Source: Nymphaea colorata
Lineage: Eukaryota; Streptophyta; Magnoliopsida; Nymphaeales; Nymphaeaceae
Reading direction: 5' to 3'
Length of the DNA: 64,000 bases
Assembly: GCF_008831285.2 (NCBI RefSeq)
Contig: NC_045139.1
Coordinates: 13,932,354 to 13,996,353 of the forward strand
Shown: in pieces, positions 11,831 to 24,251 of the stretch
Position numbering within the stretch: position 1 is the stretch's first letter
Layout of the letters: each line of letters begins with the position of its first letter
Program-made: the position numbers and the translations under genes
The notes under the pieces: model-generated
What the model was told of the DNA's origin: nothing
The model's input: the letters and a program-made list of their open reading frames with translations, nothing else
The model's database searches: none

Positions 11831-14800
11831 ACTAAGTACATGGTTTTCAGTTTTTATCCTCTTTTTTGTGCTTGTTCTTTTGATTTCTGCTGTTAATGCC
11901 TGTTAATGGTTCATTCCATTTGTAGGTTCTTATTCTGTAATTTAAGGAACCTAGTGGTTCACATTTTGAAAGTTGAAGGTTTCCCATTAACTTGTAGTTC
12001 CTACTTGTGTTCTATATGCTCGTCGTCTCTCACCTCTGGTTCTAGCATCACTTCTGAATTCTGGGTTCTCTCTGGGAACATTATGTTGGATGCATGTTAT
12101 TACAGGTAGGTTACCTTTTCTCTCTTTTGAGGGATTGTGAACCTTGTAGGTAGGTTATGTCTATACAACAAGATCAAGATATTTTGAGAAGCTCACTCAC
12201 TTTTAAGTTTTAAGGTATTTGCTAGATACAGCCTGATCTGTTTTTAATCTCATTTTACTTCTGTAGTTGCTCCTCTATTTTGCCTCATTTATGTCTTTCA
12301 TGGTGATTTACATGGCTGCATCCTGTTTGTGATACTTCGCATATGAAACACAAACATGTGTTTTTCTACCTAAGGACAAATTCCATTGTAGTATTTGAAT
12401 AATCCATGTTAATTCTGTGCATTTGCTTTTATTAACCATCCTTATATCTTTTCCTACAGGTGCATGTACAAAAAGGTACATGTTGCTTAAAATCCGCTTC
12501 TGTGAGTGTATTAATAAAGCAAGAAGATCTCTGGTCCTGTTGCTACGGATGTTTGGATGCTGCTCAAGTGTCAGGTACTTCAGGTTTTTTTACCACCATG
12601 CATTATAGGATGCACTACATTTTTTATCACCTTTAGAGATAGAAAAAGAAGAAAATCTCTGTACAGCATGATATTGGAACTTTTTGTCTTTTTTGTCTGA
12701 AAATGTGTTGGTATGCCAGTGTTAGTGGCACCGGGTAGAATGTGCTTATTTTATATAATGAGTTGATCAAACATGGAAAACGTTCTTGAACAGTATCATG
12801 TGGTAGCTTGCTTACTGCAGAATGCAAAGGCCCGGCCTCACCTTAGCGTGTCAGCACCAATTTTAAGTAACTTTCAGATTTCTTCACTTGGGATTGCTTT
12901 AATGTAGTTTGGACTGACTTATGTGGGCATTCACGGAAGTTACCCTGGAATGGAAAACCGGTTTACTGGTTGCTTTTTGTTAAATTTACTTTCTTTTTTG
13001 GCTGGAGCTCATGATGCATGGTCGTTAAGATTTGCAGCATGAAAGAGTGCCTGTATGAGTTTTTGCCTCACTTGCAGCATCAATTTTTGCAGTACAGACA
13101 AGCCATATTTCTTTTTTGTCATACGCTTCTGTGTGCCCTCACGGTCATTGAAGCTCATGCCTTTGCTCAACGTCTTCGTACCTGTTACTGGAACCATACT
13201 GCCGAATAAGATGGTTTTGTGTGTAATACTACTATCATTAATCTGTAGTCTGTTTGTCTATGGCGCTTCTTAGATATCTTGTGCAGTGCATCTATTTCTT
13301 AGAAATTAAAAGATGTCCAAGTTGGTTGCTTGTATTAAGTCACATTTCTGGTCCTAGAATTTAAGACTTTCTGGTTCACTTGGGGTCTCATGATTGGAGC
13401 ATAGCTTCAATGTACAGGTAACTATAGGGGCAGCAGGCAGTCCTGTGGCTTGGAACCGTGCAGGACAGCTGCAATGGGCACGCTTACAGCTTAGTGGGAA
13501 GACTGACAAGTGATTCTTAGCGTGTTGCGGAACAAAAAATTGCGCTACTTGCAGCTAAGCTACCACCTGTATTGTTAGTTAGTGGAGAATTTTGTAGGTA
13601 CAGGGGGAAGTTGCAATCGTAAGAGAAGACTGCAGTTTTCCTGCAGTTGTAAGTTTTTCATTTCTCATCTGTATAGATTAAATGGGATATTTCTGCTAGA
13701 ACGGCTGTGAAGAAAGAAGAATGTCTGTCAATTTCTCTGCAAATCTACACTTGAACTTGGTCGTCACTAGATAACAAGTAATTCTGTGTCCGTATGTGAA
13801 CTGGATTTATTGTAGTAAAGTTGAAAACAGGTCAATACTTTGTATTTATCCGACCAAATCATAGAAAAAAACATCGACAGATTTATCTATGCAAAGTATG
13901 AACTTGTCCATTTTATGAAGATCTGGCAAAACGCCAGCTATTGAAGAACTAACGAAAACACCCCCCGTGTGGATTTCCCTGTGTGCTGTCTCAGATTGCT
14001 CCAGTGTATTCTTCGGAGGGTACAGCCAATACTCAATGAGCTTGATGCTGGCAGTCCTTTTCAAGTATCGCTAGGCATGTCTTAAAAGTATAATTTTCGC
14101 TGGTTCTTTCCATTCTGCAGTTTGTGGTCATGGTTTCTGGCTTCACTTTTTGCTAATCGTTAGCCTAAACTTGATGAACTTAGATTCTTTCTGGCCCTCC
14201 AAACATATAAAAAAAAATGTCACGGAAATCTAAAATCGTAAAATGGGTTCTGTTTTCAACTTTCAACATAAGATTCCGACGGTGGGTGTCCATATAACAG
14301 GAAAAGATGGTTTTGTTCTTGGATGCAGCCTTGCAGGTTCTTTTCACGAAAATTAGAGATGATCTTTCACTACAATTTACTACGCGGCGGATTTTCTTCT
14401 TGACTGGCTTTTCTTCTTCGACTTCGTACCCTCACTTGAAAAATGTTATTTTAGGTGCCGAACTACGAGTGTCCACAGCGGACACCCTTGTCAAATATTA
14501 GAACCGCAAGATACGTCGAACCACAAAGTCCTTTGAAGCACAACCTTACTAATAATTTGGAATGCTGCATAACTTTACCTTTTCTCTTTCGCATTTATTG
14601 GCATCTTTTATCTACATGCATTTCAAACGCAAAAATATATAATTCCACTTATAGCTCAAAAATCCTGAACGATTGGATCACCGAAGTCCCCTCTTCTTGG
14701 ACTTGTGATATATAAAAGCCATCAGTTTGAAAACTAAAGGAGCTAAGCATTTTTTTTTTTTAAATAACTAAGGCATTGCTAAGCCTTCTCTCTTTCTTTT

Positions 14801-15574
14801 TCCCTTCGTCGTGGATTTGTATGCCCAAGATGTGGGTACAGAAAATTAATAAACAAAAACGAAGGAAGCTTCTCGATGCAGCAAAATTTGTTCAAACCAT
14901 GATTTACCTCAATGGCACGTTTTTAAAAATAATAATCAGAAATATAAATGAACGTAGTATGCATAGACAATTGTAATTTTGAGTGCACAAAAGTGAGGCA
15001 CATTCAATTCCTATGACGTCCAAGCTTCCAAGTAAAGAGAGCAGGAACATACCATTCCCAACTCAAAATCCCCAAAAATAGAACTTCAAAATCTACAATT
15101 GGAAACCCCAAGATCAAAACGCCTAAATGAAAACCTCAATGGAGCAAATCAAAATGCCCAAATTACCAAACCTAGACAAAGAGACAGGGTTCCATTCCTT
15201 TAAATAATAATAATAAATTCTTAAATTCGGCGGCCACTGCCAGTCCGCTTCCAACACTGGCGAATATCTGAAAACTAAGAAACACCATTCCCAAGCAAAA
15301 CTGGAAAATAGAACCCCAAAACTGGAAAAAGCTTGTTTGAAATGTCAATCTTGAGTCACAACTATTCATCTTTATTTTCAAATAAGTAAAAGATTGTGTA
15401 GACCTACGTTCGCTTCATATTCTAACTAAGATCAAATTGTTCTTTAATACAATAATACCCAGTGATTTCAAGCATATGGTGCTAGGCCTTGATCGAGTTA
15501 GCTAAAATAGCTAGCTTGATTATATAGAATTAAACATTTCTAAGAACATAATATCCATTATAAAAGCATATGGT
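11831..15574. other. Non-coding stretch downstream of the IDM1-like gene
   Basis: The sequence is AT-rich with many stops in all frames. The first part (to about 13800) is T-rich in the manner of a plant 3' UTR or intron. No open frame here matches a family I know, and no repeat longer than about 30 bp was noticed. Confidence 0.4.
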
Positions 15575-17097
15575 TTATCATGATCTCAATGTTATGCAAT
15601 TTCATGATTATAAAATTATAAGTATGATATATAGCGAATTGCAAGTGATAGTTTACCACATTTGCTCGTTGTAAAAGATAACATGTTTGTCCAAATCCAG
15701 TAGGCAGAGCATGCAGCCATTATTGTGACTCTGTAAGCAGGTTTGCTTTTACTCTTTTAGTATATGCAATTAATTGCTCATACTGCACTAAGGGACGTTG
15801 CCTGAAATCTATGATAACACAAATTTCTAAATAATAACAATTTATAATCTGAATTTTGGTTGATGGCAGTCAAGAGATACCCCCCCTCTCTCTCGAGAGA
15901 GAGAGTTGGTGGCAATCTTTATCAGTTATTCAGATTCACCTACCAAACTCCAGCTTTCTTTTTCATCCATCAAGAGAGAGAGAGGGAGAGGAAGACTAAA
16001 TTTTGCAGCGATAGTTGTTAAAAATGGGTTTTGGAATCGAATGGCCAAGTTGTAGTTCATCTGAATCGGATCGTAATCTGTAAAAGACACTAAATATTTT
16101 ATGTTTTGAAACAAATAAGCAAAAAATGTATAAATATATTTTAAATAAAAATCTCTTACGCCACTCACAAATGATTAAAAGATGACGAGTCTGATTACGT
16201 TGATCTGTATCCATATGTCAGATTTGAATTCAGTGGATACATATGCTGCTTAGATTAGATAAAGAAGAATTGAACCATTACAATCATCTTCGATCTGCTG
16301 AATCTTTCCAGGACCACTCTCTCTTTCTCTCTTATTGAATACGAACCACTTGTTTTTTCGTTGGTCTCTCGCCCACATCACCTCAACCTCCCACATTTAT
16401 TTAGTGTGACAAAGATATCTTTATGATTAAATTGCAGATGATTATTATATGCATTAGATATTCTCCGCTAACCTTTCATCTCTTTGAAAAATGAAAATGG
16501 TTAACCATGAGTTAGAGAGCCGAGTTCTAAGTTTATGGAAGAAGCGGTGCTCCAAATGAAATAGGAAAAAATAAACATATAATGAACGGAATAGTCGATG
16601 GTAATTGAACCGTACATGATGATTCTTTATTTTCTGGATTTTCGTGCTTTTTTGTCAAATTTTTTTGAGGTAAAGTCTCGTGGAAAGAGTTCAAAAATAT
16701 GGAAAACAATATTTAAATAAGAACAGGTGGTACGTAGCTTACCATGATCTCAATGTCATGCAATTTCATCATTATAGAAATTATGATAGATAGCCATTAC
16801 AAATGTGTGATATACATGGTAAGAACTAGAGGGATTAGAAAATTAAAAGCTCAGTAAATTTCCTTCCCTTTTTTCCAACTCATTGGCTTCTGAAAAAATT
16901 AAACTATATATATATATATATGCTGCTTACTAATAAAAGAGAATATGTTTGTCCAAATCCAGTATACTGAGCATGGCAGACATTATTGTGACTCCGCGAG
17001 GAGGTTGCTTTTACTCTTTTAGTATATGCAGTTATTGTTCATACTGCACGAAGGGACGGTGGCCTGAAATCTATGATCACGTAAATTTCTAAAAAAT
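15575..17097. repeat. Diverged direct duplication, two copies about 1.2 kb apart
   Basis: Copy A (about 15575-15836) and copy B (about 16740-17097) share, in order: a block around catgatctcaatg/atgcaatttcat; a block starting atgtttgtccaaatccag (15683 and 16945); a block around gcttttactcttttagtata; and a block ending gcctgaaatctatgat. Similarity within blocks is high by eye. Copy B has extra sequence of roughly 95 bp between the first two blocks. No open frame is conserved, so this looks like duplicated non-coding or transposon-derived sequence. Confidence 0.7.
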
Positions 17098-18314
17098 GAC
17101 AGTTTGCAGGTTAAAATGTAGAGAAAATTTTAGCAGAAATTACCACGTCTTGGTAATTTCCTCTTTTCTTTTCGTTCCTCGAACCAGACACAATAAATAT
17201 CATCTATATGTTTTACTTAGAACAGAAAGTTGCTTTCAAGAACTTCATGCATGTTCTTCATTGAAGGCTCGCGTCAATTCTTTCCTGAGGCTCACAGTTG
17301 ACAACCTTCTTGGCAGATGGCCTTAATGAACCCTTGAGACTGGACCCCTTTCTTGAGTGGCGGATATAACCATATATACATGCACTGTCCTTATCGTAGA
17401 TTTGTTGGATGGCCGAGATCGAGCCATGTCTTTCTTGTATTATTTGTTAATAATGGTTCTCGGATTTTTGACAGGCTGTTTAACGTTGACAGTAGACGCC
17501 TCTCTCGCCCGCTCATCAATGAACAGATGGAGAACACGCAGGTGGCATCTCTTGATCCTTGTTTCATAAGTTTAAGAGAATCAATGAACTCAAAATTGTT
17601 CAAAGTTTAACGAGCGGAGGAAACTTGTAAGATTTTATCAGCAAAGAGGTGACAGAAGAAGACATCCTGTTTTCCTGGATGTTGAAGTGAGAAAGAAGAC
17701 AGACAGCATCAAAGCAAAGCAGAGATCCCAATTTCTCCAAGTATCTTCCCCTCGATCGTAAATCAATAAAGTAAAAGAGAAATCTCCCTAAACTGACTAA
17801 GTGGCCATTCACAAGACTTACTGGGTTTTGTTGCAGGAAAACCCAAAATTCAGTAGGAAGTCTGCTTATGCAACCAAGAAAGCAGAGAAGCGTTTTGGAT
17901 GCAAACCAGGCGTTTAGATAAAACGGGATAAATCAAGAAATTGGACTAAGTTCCACGTCAGAACATCACACTCTACCCAGATATCCAGATAACGAGAGTG
18001 CGGCCAAAATACCAGCTAAAACGGGACAAAAGTTCGATCACATCAGCCCTCATAAAATAAGTTCATTTAAACCTGCCGCACAACCAGAAGCATCTGATTT
18101 ACACATCAAAATAAACTAAAAAAAAAAACGCCAATTAGAATTACTCGTTAAAGCGACTATTTCTGGATTTGCGTAGATTTTGCAGCACGTAATTATATAT
18201 TTTATACATGAAAATCTCCCCAAGAAAGCAAAGACAGAGAAAATTAACCAAATCAAACCACCAAGGCAAGTAGGGCCAAAAAAGAAAAAATAGAAACCTC
18301 CCACAGCCGACCAC
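17098..18314. other. Non-coding stretch 3' of the OVATE gene
   Basis: Open frames here are at most 85 codons and overlap each other on both strands at 17353-17610; none matches a known family. The part next to 18315 (about 18080-18314) is probably the 3' UTR of the minus-strand OVATE gene. Confidence 0.4.
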
Positions 18315-18962
18315 TTACCGGAGTAGCTCATACCCGCCGGACATGTCAGATTGCCGGCGGCCCATCATGAGATTCATCAAGAGGTCGGCGAAGGCGCCGA
18401 CGATGTACTTGTGGGTCCTCCTACTGTTGAGCTTGAGGTAACACGTCAGCATCTCCTGCAGGTAACCCCAGTCGGCCGAGATGTCGAGATCCTGCGCTTC
18501 CACCATCTCCTGCATCGACGTCCGGAAATCGCTGTAGGGGTCAGGAGAGTAAGTCAGTATGGCGACGCCGCCGTCGACAACCTCTTCGAAAGGGGCTGGC
18601 GCCGGCGGTGGAAGGGGCTTCGCCGGCCGGAAGGAGGAGGTGGAGAAGCATGAATCGAGGAGGAGGGAGTGGGAGCGGCCGGGGGAGAAGAAGAAACGAC
18701 GTGAGGAGAGGGCGCGGGCGAGGTCGAGGGAGAGGTCCGCGAGGGACGAGGAGGAGGCGCCGGAGTGCGTGGTGGTGGCGGACTTGGAGGTGGATGTGAA
18801 TTCCTGAGGGCAGTCGGAATCCGAGTAGGACGGGATCAGTGTGGTCGCTGTGATGGTCATAGGGGTGTCGGTGGTGTTAGTGGCTGCCGTTTTCCGGTGA
18901 CGGCGTGATTTCCTGGAGATGGAGAAGCAAAAATAGAGTTTAAAGCGTAGAAATTTTGTCAT
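18315..18962 (-). CDS. OVATE family protein (OFP), transcriptional repressor
   Basis: This is a 215-residue single-exon protein. OFPs are plant-specific nuclear repressors that bind KNOX/BELL homeodomain proteins and affect organ shape and cell elongation. The OVATE domain spans about residues 134-195. It begins GVAILTYSPDPYSDFRTSMQ and contains the conserved tract YLQEMLTCYLKLNSRRTHKY followed by IVGAFADLL. The N-terminal half is Ser/Thr-rich with a basic patch near residues 15-25 (SRKSRRHRK) and a proline run before the domain, as in other OFPs. The ATG at 18962 is the first in frame, and the stop is TAA at 18317-18315. Family length is usually 150-400 residues, so it appears complete. Base composition of the coding part is strongly GC-rich compared with its flanks, usual for this intronless family. 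Which OFP subclade it belongs to cannot be decided here. Confidence 0.93.
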   Translation of the reverse strand: MTKFLRFKLYFCFSISRKSRRHRKTAATNTTDTPMTITATTLIPSYSDSDCPQEFTSTSKSATTTHSGASSSSLADLSLDLARALSSRRFFFSPGRSHSLLLDSCFSTSSFRPAKPLPPPAPAPFEEVVDGGVAILTYSPDPYSDFRTSMQEMVEAQDLDISADWGYLQEMLTCYLKLNSRRTHKYIVGAFADLLMNLMMGRRQSDMSGGYELLR

Positions 18963-21202
18963 TTTTCCGGCAGAAGTGGGTGGTGGCGGGAGAGGTCAGA
19001 GGTAGGTGATAGCAACGGCGGTAGGAGGAGGTGGTGGTGGAGGAGAAGCCGCAGTAGAGGGCATTAAGTGACAGAGAGATACGGAGAAACGGAACCATAT
19101 AAATGCTGTAGCTGAGTTGATTGCTTTGTAGGGAACAGAGCCACAGACTCTGGGGCATGGGGACGTGAATTTCCGAGCAGGCAGAACCGATTTTTTCGGC
19201 CTTTTTTATAAGTTACTTTTCCATATAGACAGCGTGAGTAGGCGGTAAATCAGGATCTTGTCAAACAGTCAAGTTGCTGGTCACGATTTTGACGCATATG
19301 TATATATATATATATATATATAGTTTTTAAATTTTATGAATGTAAGTGAAAAGTAAAATAGAGGAAAAGAGTAGGAAAAAAATATTAAACGATTTTGATT
19401 TGACGTATTTCTTTTATATACCTATATAAATGTTATATACATATATATAAATAATTTGCATTTCATTTTCACTACTTCTGTTGCATAATTTTGCACGCCA
19501 AATTTTCAGTCTGCAACTCAGCTTCGTTAAAGATCATAAAATAAAATGTGGAGATCGGATTTACAAAATATTATAACTTGAAAAGGAGGATCACTTAGAA
19601 TGCGTATCGTGTATACGAAAACCACCCACCAAAGGACGGTTTTCAAATGCCAAGCAGTGACTTGGATACGCAGTAGTGCAGTACTGATGTATAGTAAATC
19701 ACACACTCGCATATATAATCATTTTACAACTTATATTAATTTAAACTTTTATTATATTTCTATCAAACAACAAACAATTAAGAAAAAAAAAAGCATCATC
19801 TTTTCTATTCCTTAGCATAATTAAGCAAGTCATAAAATTATAATCTATTGCCCGTGCGAATAACATTTGTACTACGAGTTCAGCGAAGTCGATAAACTAA
19901 AATTCTCTGCCTATGTGTCTGTGTGTGTGTCTTTTTCTCCCTCCCTATCTACACTGGATAATCTATTTCAAAAACAGCGAGTTTCAAATCGCAATATTGT
20001 TTCAATATAAGAAGTACAGTCAAGGTAACGAAAAGCAATGGCTTCTAATGCATAAAAGTTAATTAAACGAAAAATATTCTTAAAAAATAAAGTATGATTT
20101 AGAAAATGATAAAAAAACAGAAGCAGTCCACATCATGGTCATGACAAATCAATGTATTTTACCAATGGCAAGCTAGGTTTGAACAGGCTGGCATAGTCAA
20201 AACAAAAAGAATACTAGTGATCAATAGCGTAGTTAAACTAATAAATTTGTAAGGAACTGGAGTATTAAAAACTTTTTTATTATGTTATATTTGAATGTAT
20301 AACTGAGATTCAGCACCCTGGGACAGAGAGAGAAGACAAACAAAGACAGATGATATAAAGACCGCCATTGTATTATTCAAGTGCATTTATAAAAGTTGGT
20401 GGAACACTAGACTCTGCTGCAGCAATCACAGCATTCATATTTCAATAAAAAGGATGGAGGCTCGTCCTCCGGCAGGGAGTTTCCGGGATCATAATATCTC
20501 TTTCTTTCTGTATCCAAAGTAAAAGACCTTGAGGAACTGCGGCAAGTACAATCCTTTAGGCTGCAAAAGATTGTACACCCGAATTACAGAACGCCCGCCG
20601 CAGATTATACGCAGGTCAGGCTACCAATTACATCGACGCCCTTCATCTCTCTCAAATATAATTAGCAGAAACTTGCTTTCTTTCTGGAAATTATTACGTT
20701 TTTTTGGAGATCGTTGCCATCGAATATCACAATTCCATAACTGCTATTCTCATTTTCATTACTTTATGTATATATTTATAGTTTAAGAAGTCGGTCATAC
20801 ACCACGCTGTACGAAAGCACAAAAGCCGTATGGCGTAACGCCTCGATCTTTATGACAAGACTCTTATCATCGTTGAAAGCGGAGAAAAGACCTTGATCGA
20901 GAGCCGGTGGAGACAATTCCAGTGCGATGCGATCCAATCAATTTTAAAGCGTGCTTTTCTTTACGCTCGAGCCTGCAAATCCATTTCCAAAATCCAAACT
21001 ATTCTCCCAGTCAGTAGCTAATCGGGTCCATATCCATTTTAAACAGGCAACCAAACAAACACCAAGGAAGTTTCTCGTTTATAGAGCTGCGAAAACAAAC
21101 AAACACACCAAACCGGTGAGGACGCTCTCTAACACCTAGCCACCAGTTCATGCGAAGGGAAAAAAACAGACGCTACGAAACTTTCTTCCGTCACCTTCGT
21201 CT
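18963..21202. other. Intergenic region between OFP and LEA genes
   Basis: It holds the OFP promoter side (18963-19250), a short (TA)n tract around 19297-19322, and about 1.8 kb of AT-rich sequence with no frame I recognise. Roughly 20800-21202 is probably the 3' UTR and downstream flank of the minus-strand LEA gene. Confidence 0.45.
19095..19104 (-). promoter_or_regulatory. Possible TATA box of the OVATE gene
   Basis: Read on the minus strand this is ATTTATATGG, about 135 bp upstream of the OFP ATG, a reasonable distance for a promoter with a ~100-nt leader. The flanking AT-rich sequence makes chance matches common. Confidence 0.3.
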
Positions 21203-22119
21203 TCAAGGGGCGGCTTCGTTCAGGTTGGCAGCAGCAGTTACGTTCTCCGACACCCCGCCGACGACAGTGGTCAGGTTGGGGTTGTTCCGGAGCTCCGCGC
21301 TCCTCACCTTCTCAGCGTCTTCCGTCGTCGCCACCTTGTCCGCCACCAACCTTCTCTTCGCGTCCTAACAAATCGAACACAAATCACCGGTCAACGTTCC
21401 ATTTTTTTTTTTTCCAACTGAAAACCATAAGAACAGCTCCCCTGACCACAAACAACCCACGGTACGAGCTAGCTCTATAATTTGTTATCCCTTACCGCTA
21501 AAACTTCACCCAGCGTTGTCTTCTGCAATTCGTCCCCAGTCCTCTCGTTGGCATCGGCCGCCGACATAGCCGAAGCGGCGACTCCTCCGGGTCTGACGGC
21601 GTTGCTCCCGGTTGCACGCATCTCCGCCGCCTGAATCGCACTGGCGTCGCTCTGCGTCACCGGCTTGTCTCCGCATGTCACGCTCGCAGCCTCCAAAGCG
21701 TCGCCGATCGTGAACGAACCAGTTACCGCTGGAGACGGTTCCGGCACCGGGGTCGAGAACTGTCCCACGACCTGCCCACCAACCGACTCCGTCACAACGC
21801 GGCGGCCCGGGATGTCGGACTCCGTGACCTTCATCCCTTGACCTCCGACTGCAGCGGAGTACTCCGTGGGGTGAACGTATCCCGCCTCCTGATTCAGGGT
21901 AGCTGCCGACTGCATAGTAGCAGCGACGCCGCCTTTCTGTGTCCAACCGAGCACTTGGCTTTCGGCGGACTGCATCAGCGCGGCGTCCCTCGGCGCAACG
22001 GGCTGGTTCGCCAGCTCGCCGGAGACGTTGAAGACGTCGCCATACTTGACAGGATCTGCCACCGGCTTGACGTCCGGCAAGTTGGTCCCAGTCTCCCTCC
22101 GGGGCTGACCTTGGCTCAT
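21203..22119 (-). CDS. LEA protein with three SMP repeats (seed maturation protein)
   Basis: This is a late embryogenesis abundant protein of the SMP class (D-34/RAB28-like), thought to protect cells during seed desiccation or water stress. Exon 1 is 22119-21496 and exon 2 is 21364-21203. They join in phase 0 through a GTAAGG...TTAG intron to give 261 residues, a normal family length. Three SMP units are visible: about 25-80 (KYGDVFNVSGELANQPVAPR), about 138-195 (TIGDALEAASVTCGDKPVTQ) and about 202-258 (TLGEVLA followed, across the splice, by DAKRRLVADKVATTEDAEKV). The protein is Ala/Gly/Thr-rich and hydrophilic, with no signal peptide or membrane segment. The start at 22119 is the first ATG before the conserved region. 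A CACGTG element lies 137 bp upstream, which fits abscisic-acid control. Coding GC content is well above the flanks. Confidence 0.95.
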
Positions 22120-22255
22120 TTGTCCGGCGCAGTCGATCGAATTCCAACCAAAGTGACACAGCTCAACCAGTAGACACTCTAGGAACTCCTGCGTACGAGA
22201 ACCTCCGGTGCCGGTGCAACACTTTTCTACTCATCGCGAGGATGTAAGGAAGAGG

Positions 22256-22261
22256 CACGTG
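22256..22261. promoter_or_regulatory. G-box/ABRE (CACGTG) upstream of the LEA gene
   Basis: A perfect CACGTG palindrome in the context GGCACGTGTG lies 137 bp upstream of the LEA ATG. ACGTG cores of this kind bind bZIP factors and are typical of ABA-induced LEA promoters. Function here is inference. Confidence 0.55.
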
Positions 22262-23904
22262 TGACCATTCGTGTCAAACGGCTTCCTCTCTTGCACATCG
22301 TGTTCCGTTCATTTCTTAACACGCCTGTCCGAATATGGAGATGGCACTTCAGTCAGAGGCTGGTGCTTGTCTTTCGGTCCGCGTACTAGATCTAGTCCAT
22401 GGGATCCAATCGATCTGCTCCAAAGTTAGATAGCATTTGTAACAGGAAGCACAAGAAAGTTCACCGTGAGACAGAATAGGGTAAGACCGGCCTTGACTCA
22501 GCAACGCCCAAACAAAGCCAGTTCAGACCCAATCCTTTAACGGGTCGTGTTTGTACCAAAACATATCTAAATCCTAGCTACAAAATGTTTGAATGATAAT
22601 CATTTAGATGGTCAATTTCAAATAAATCATATGATAGATATTACATTTACCAATCAGACGAGACAATGGGTTTCATTTAAGGAAACTATTTTTTTTCTTT
22701 CTCCTTGCTCGTTTAAAGGGTATTTAGAATTTATGGAAAAACATTGTAGCCTTTTTTTTACAACTTAATAACTATCACCTGGTCTCATTAGAGTCATCAA
22801 GTAGTATGATTCTCATCAAAATCTAATATATAAGAGCATAGTAGTTATCTATTTCCCCACGTATCAGTGAGATATATACGGTGCTTTCTAGAGTATAAAT
22901 TTTGAAATACTAGGGCCCTTCGATCAATAATTTGTAGTTCAATCATTGAATTTCTCATTTGAGTTGCAATGCTAATCCATCTTTTAAACAATGTATACGT
23001 ATATACACACACATGTATTGCAACAACTTTGCTCATTTTCACATTACGATTACGCTTTTGGTCTAGTAGAATCATAACTTGCACCCTATTAGTTTTGGTT
23101 TTTTTTTTTTTTTAGAAAAAAACAAAGACAACTAATTAGTTAATGACATCCTTTATTAAGTCACACAGAAAACTAAGCTTTTCAAAGTAGGGCAACACAG
23201 TCCAACCCCCTTAAAGCATATGCATCAATGTCTAAAAGTCCAAAATTTGAACTACATCTAAAATAGTTTTGCCAATCTCTATTTCAATTTTTAAAAAATT
23301 AATAATCATGACAGCCAATCACTTAACAACCGTTTTTGTAAGTCTCTACAAAATTATTCATAATTTTGGATGCACTATTAAATTCTTCAAACATGGAAAT
23401 ATATATATGTATATATTAGTTCACATGTTTCAACAGTTTATAAAAAAAAATGGTATACACGTATCGGAGCCGAGGCGTGCCCAGCATATTAAAATCAAAC
23501 GGTGCTCTTACCAGTGATTGCTATTGAGTAAAGAATGGAAACAGCAACTCAAAGCTCGCTCCGGATTTGCAACCCGTGGATCCGTATTATATCCGATTCG
23601 TTACTCAAGTCAACCGTTTCTTACACGTCGACGTTGATACCAGCACCAATGAATATCCTCCAACTCAGGCACAGTTGCTGACGTGTCAACCTCGATGCTT
23701 ACAAAACAAACAGAAAAGCCCCCTCTCATTGGGAAAAACAACAAAAGTACCCTCCACCGAAAACTATGAAAGATAATGTTTCCTCCCCAAAAGGGCAGCC
23801 GGCAGGTCCTCTTGACGGATCTGCCATTCTTACCTCTTAATTACGAACTTGCCCTCCCAAGTAAAGGGTTTTGTTTGGGCGACTTTCCCCTCTAGAGTGC
23901 CCTG

Positions 23905-24251
23905 CTCGGCATTGGGCCCGGTTCGGTTCGGTTCGGCTCGGCTCGGCTCGGCTCGGCTCGGCCCTATAAGAAAGCCCAGCCCAGGTCAGCCCAATACCTG
24001 AAATTCGAGTTGGGGCTTGGCTCGATTATTGAAACTCGAGTTTGAGTTTAGTTAGAGCTTGTTTTTAATATAAATAATATATAAATATGATTAATTCTAA
24101 TAAAATATTATATATATATAAAGATTAATAAAATAATTATAAAAAAATTTATCAGACCCACCTGAGGTTACTTGGCCGGTGCAATAAGAAACCAGTACCC
24201 CTTTTTCAAGTCTAAGCCCGAGTCTGGTCAGGTATAAAGTGCCCAACCTTA
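23905..24251. mobile_element. Possible small non-autonomous hAT-like element
   Basis: The left side has the pentamer array preceded by CATTGGGCCCGG. The right side, read in reverse, begins TAAGGTTGGGCACTTTATAC followed by GACTCGGGCTTAGAC. TTGGGC-type ends with subterminal GCTCG/CTCGG motifs and an AT-rich core resemble hAT family MITEs. I could not find a matching 8-bp target duplication, so the limits are approximate. Confidence 0.3.
23921..23960. repeat. Pentanucleotide array, GTTCG x3 then GCTCG x5
   Basis: Eight perfect 5-bp units in a row, with one C/T change separating the first three from the last five. It sits inside the candidate element described above. Confidence 0.9.

Noticed and set aside
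18351-18807. Arg/Gly-rich open frames on the plus strand across the OFP gene
   Set aside because: They are antisense shadows of the GC-rich OVATE coding exon and match no protein family.
21506-22173. Other long frames over the LEA gene on both strands
   Set aside because: The SMP repeats are in the 22119-21496 frame; the others are compositional shadows of GC-rich coding sequence.
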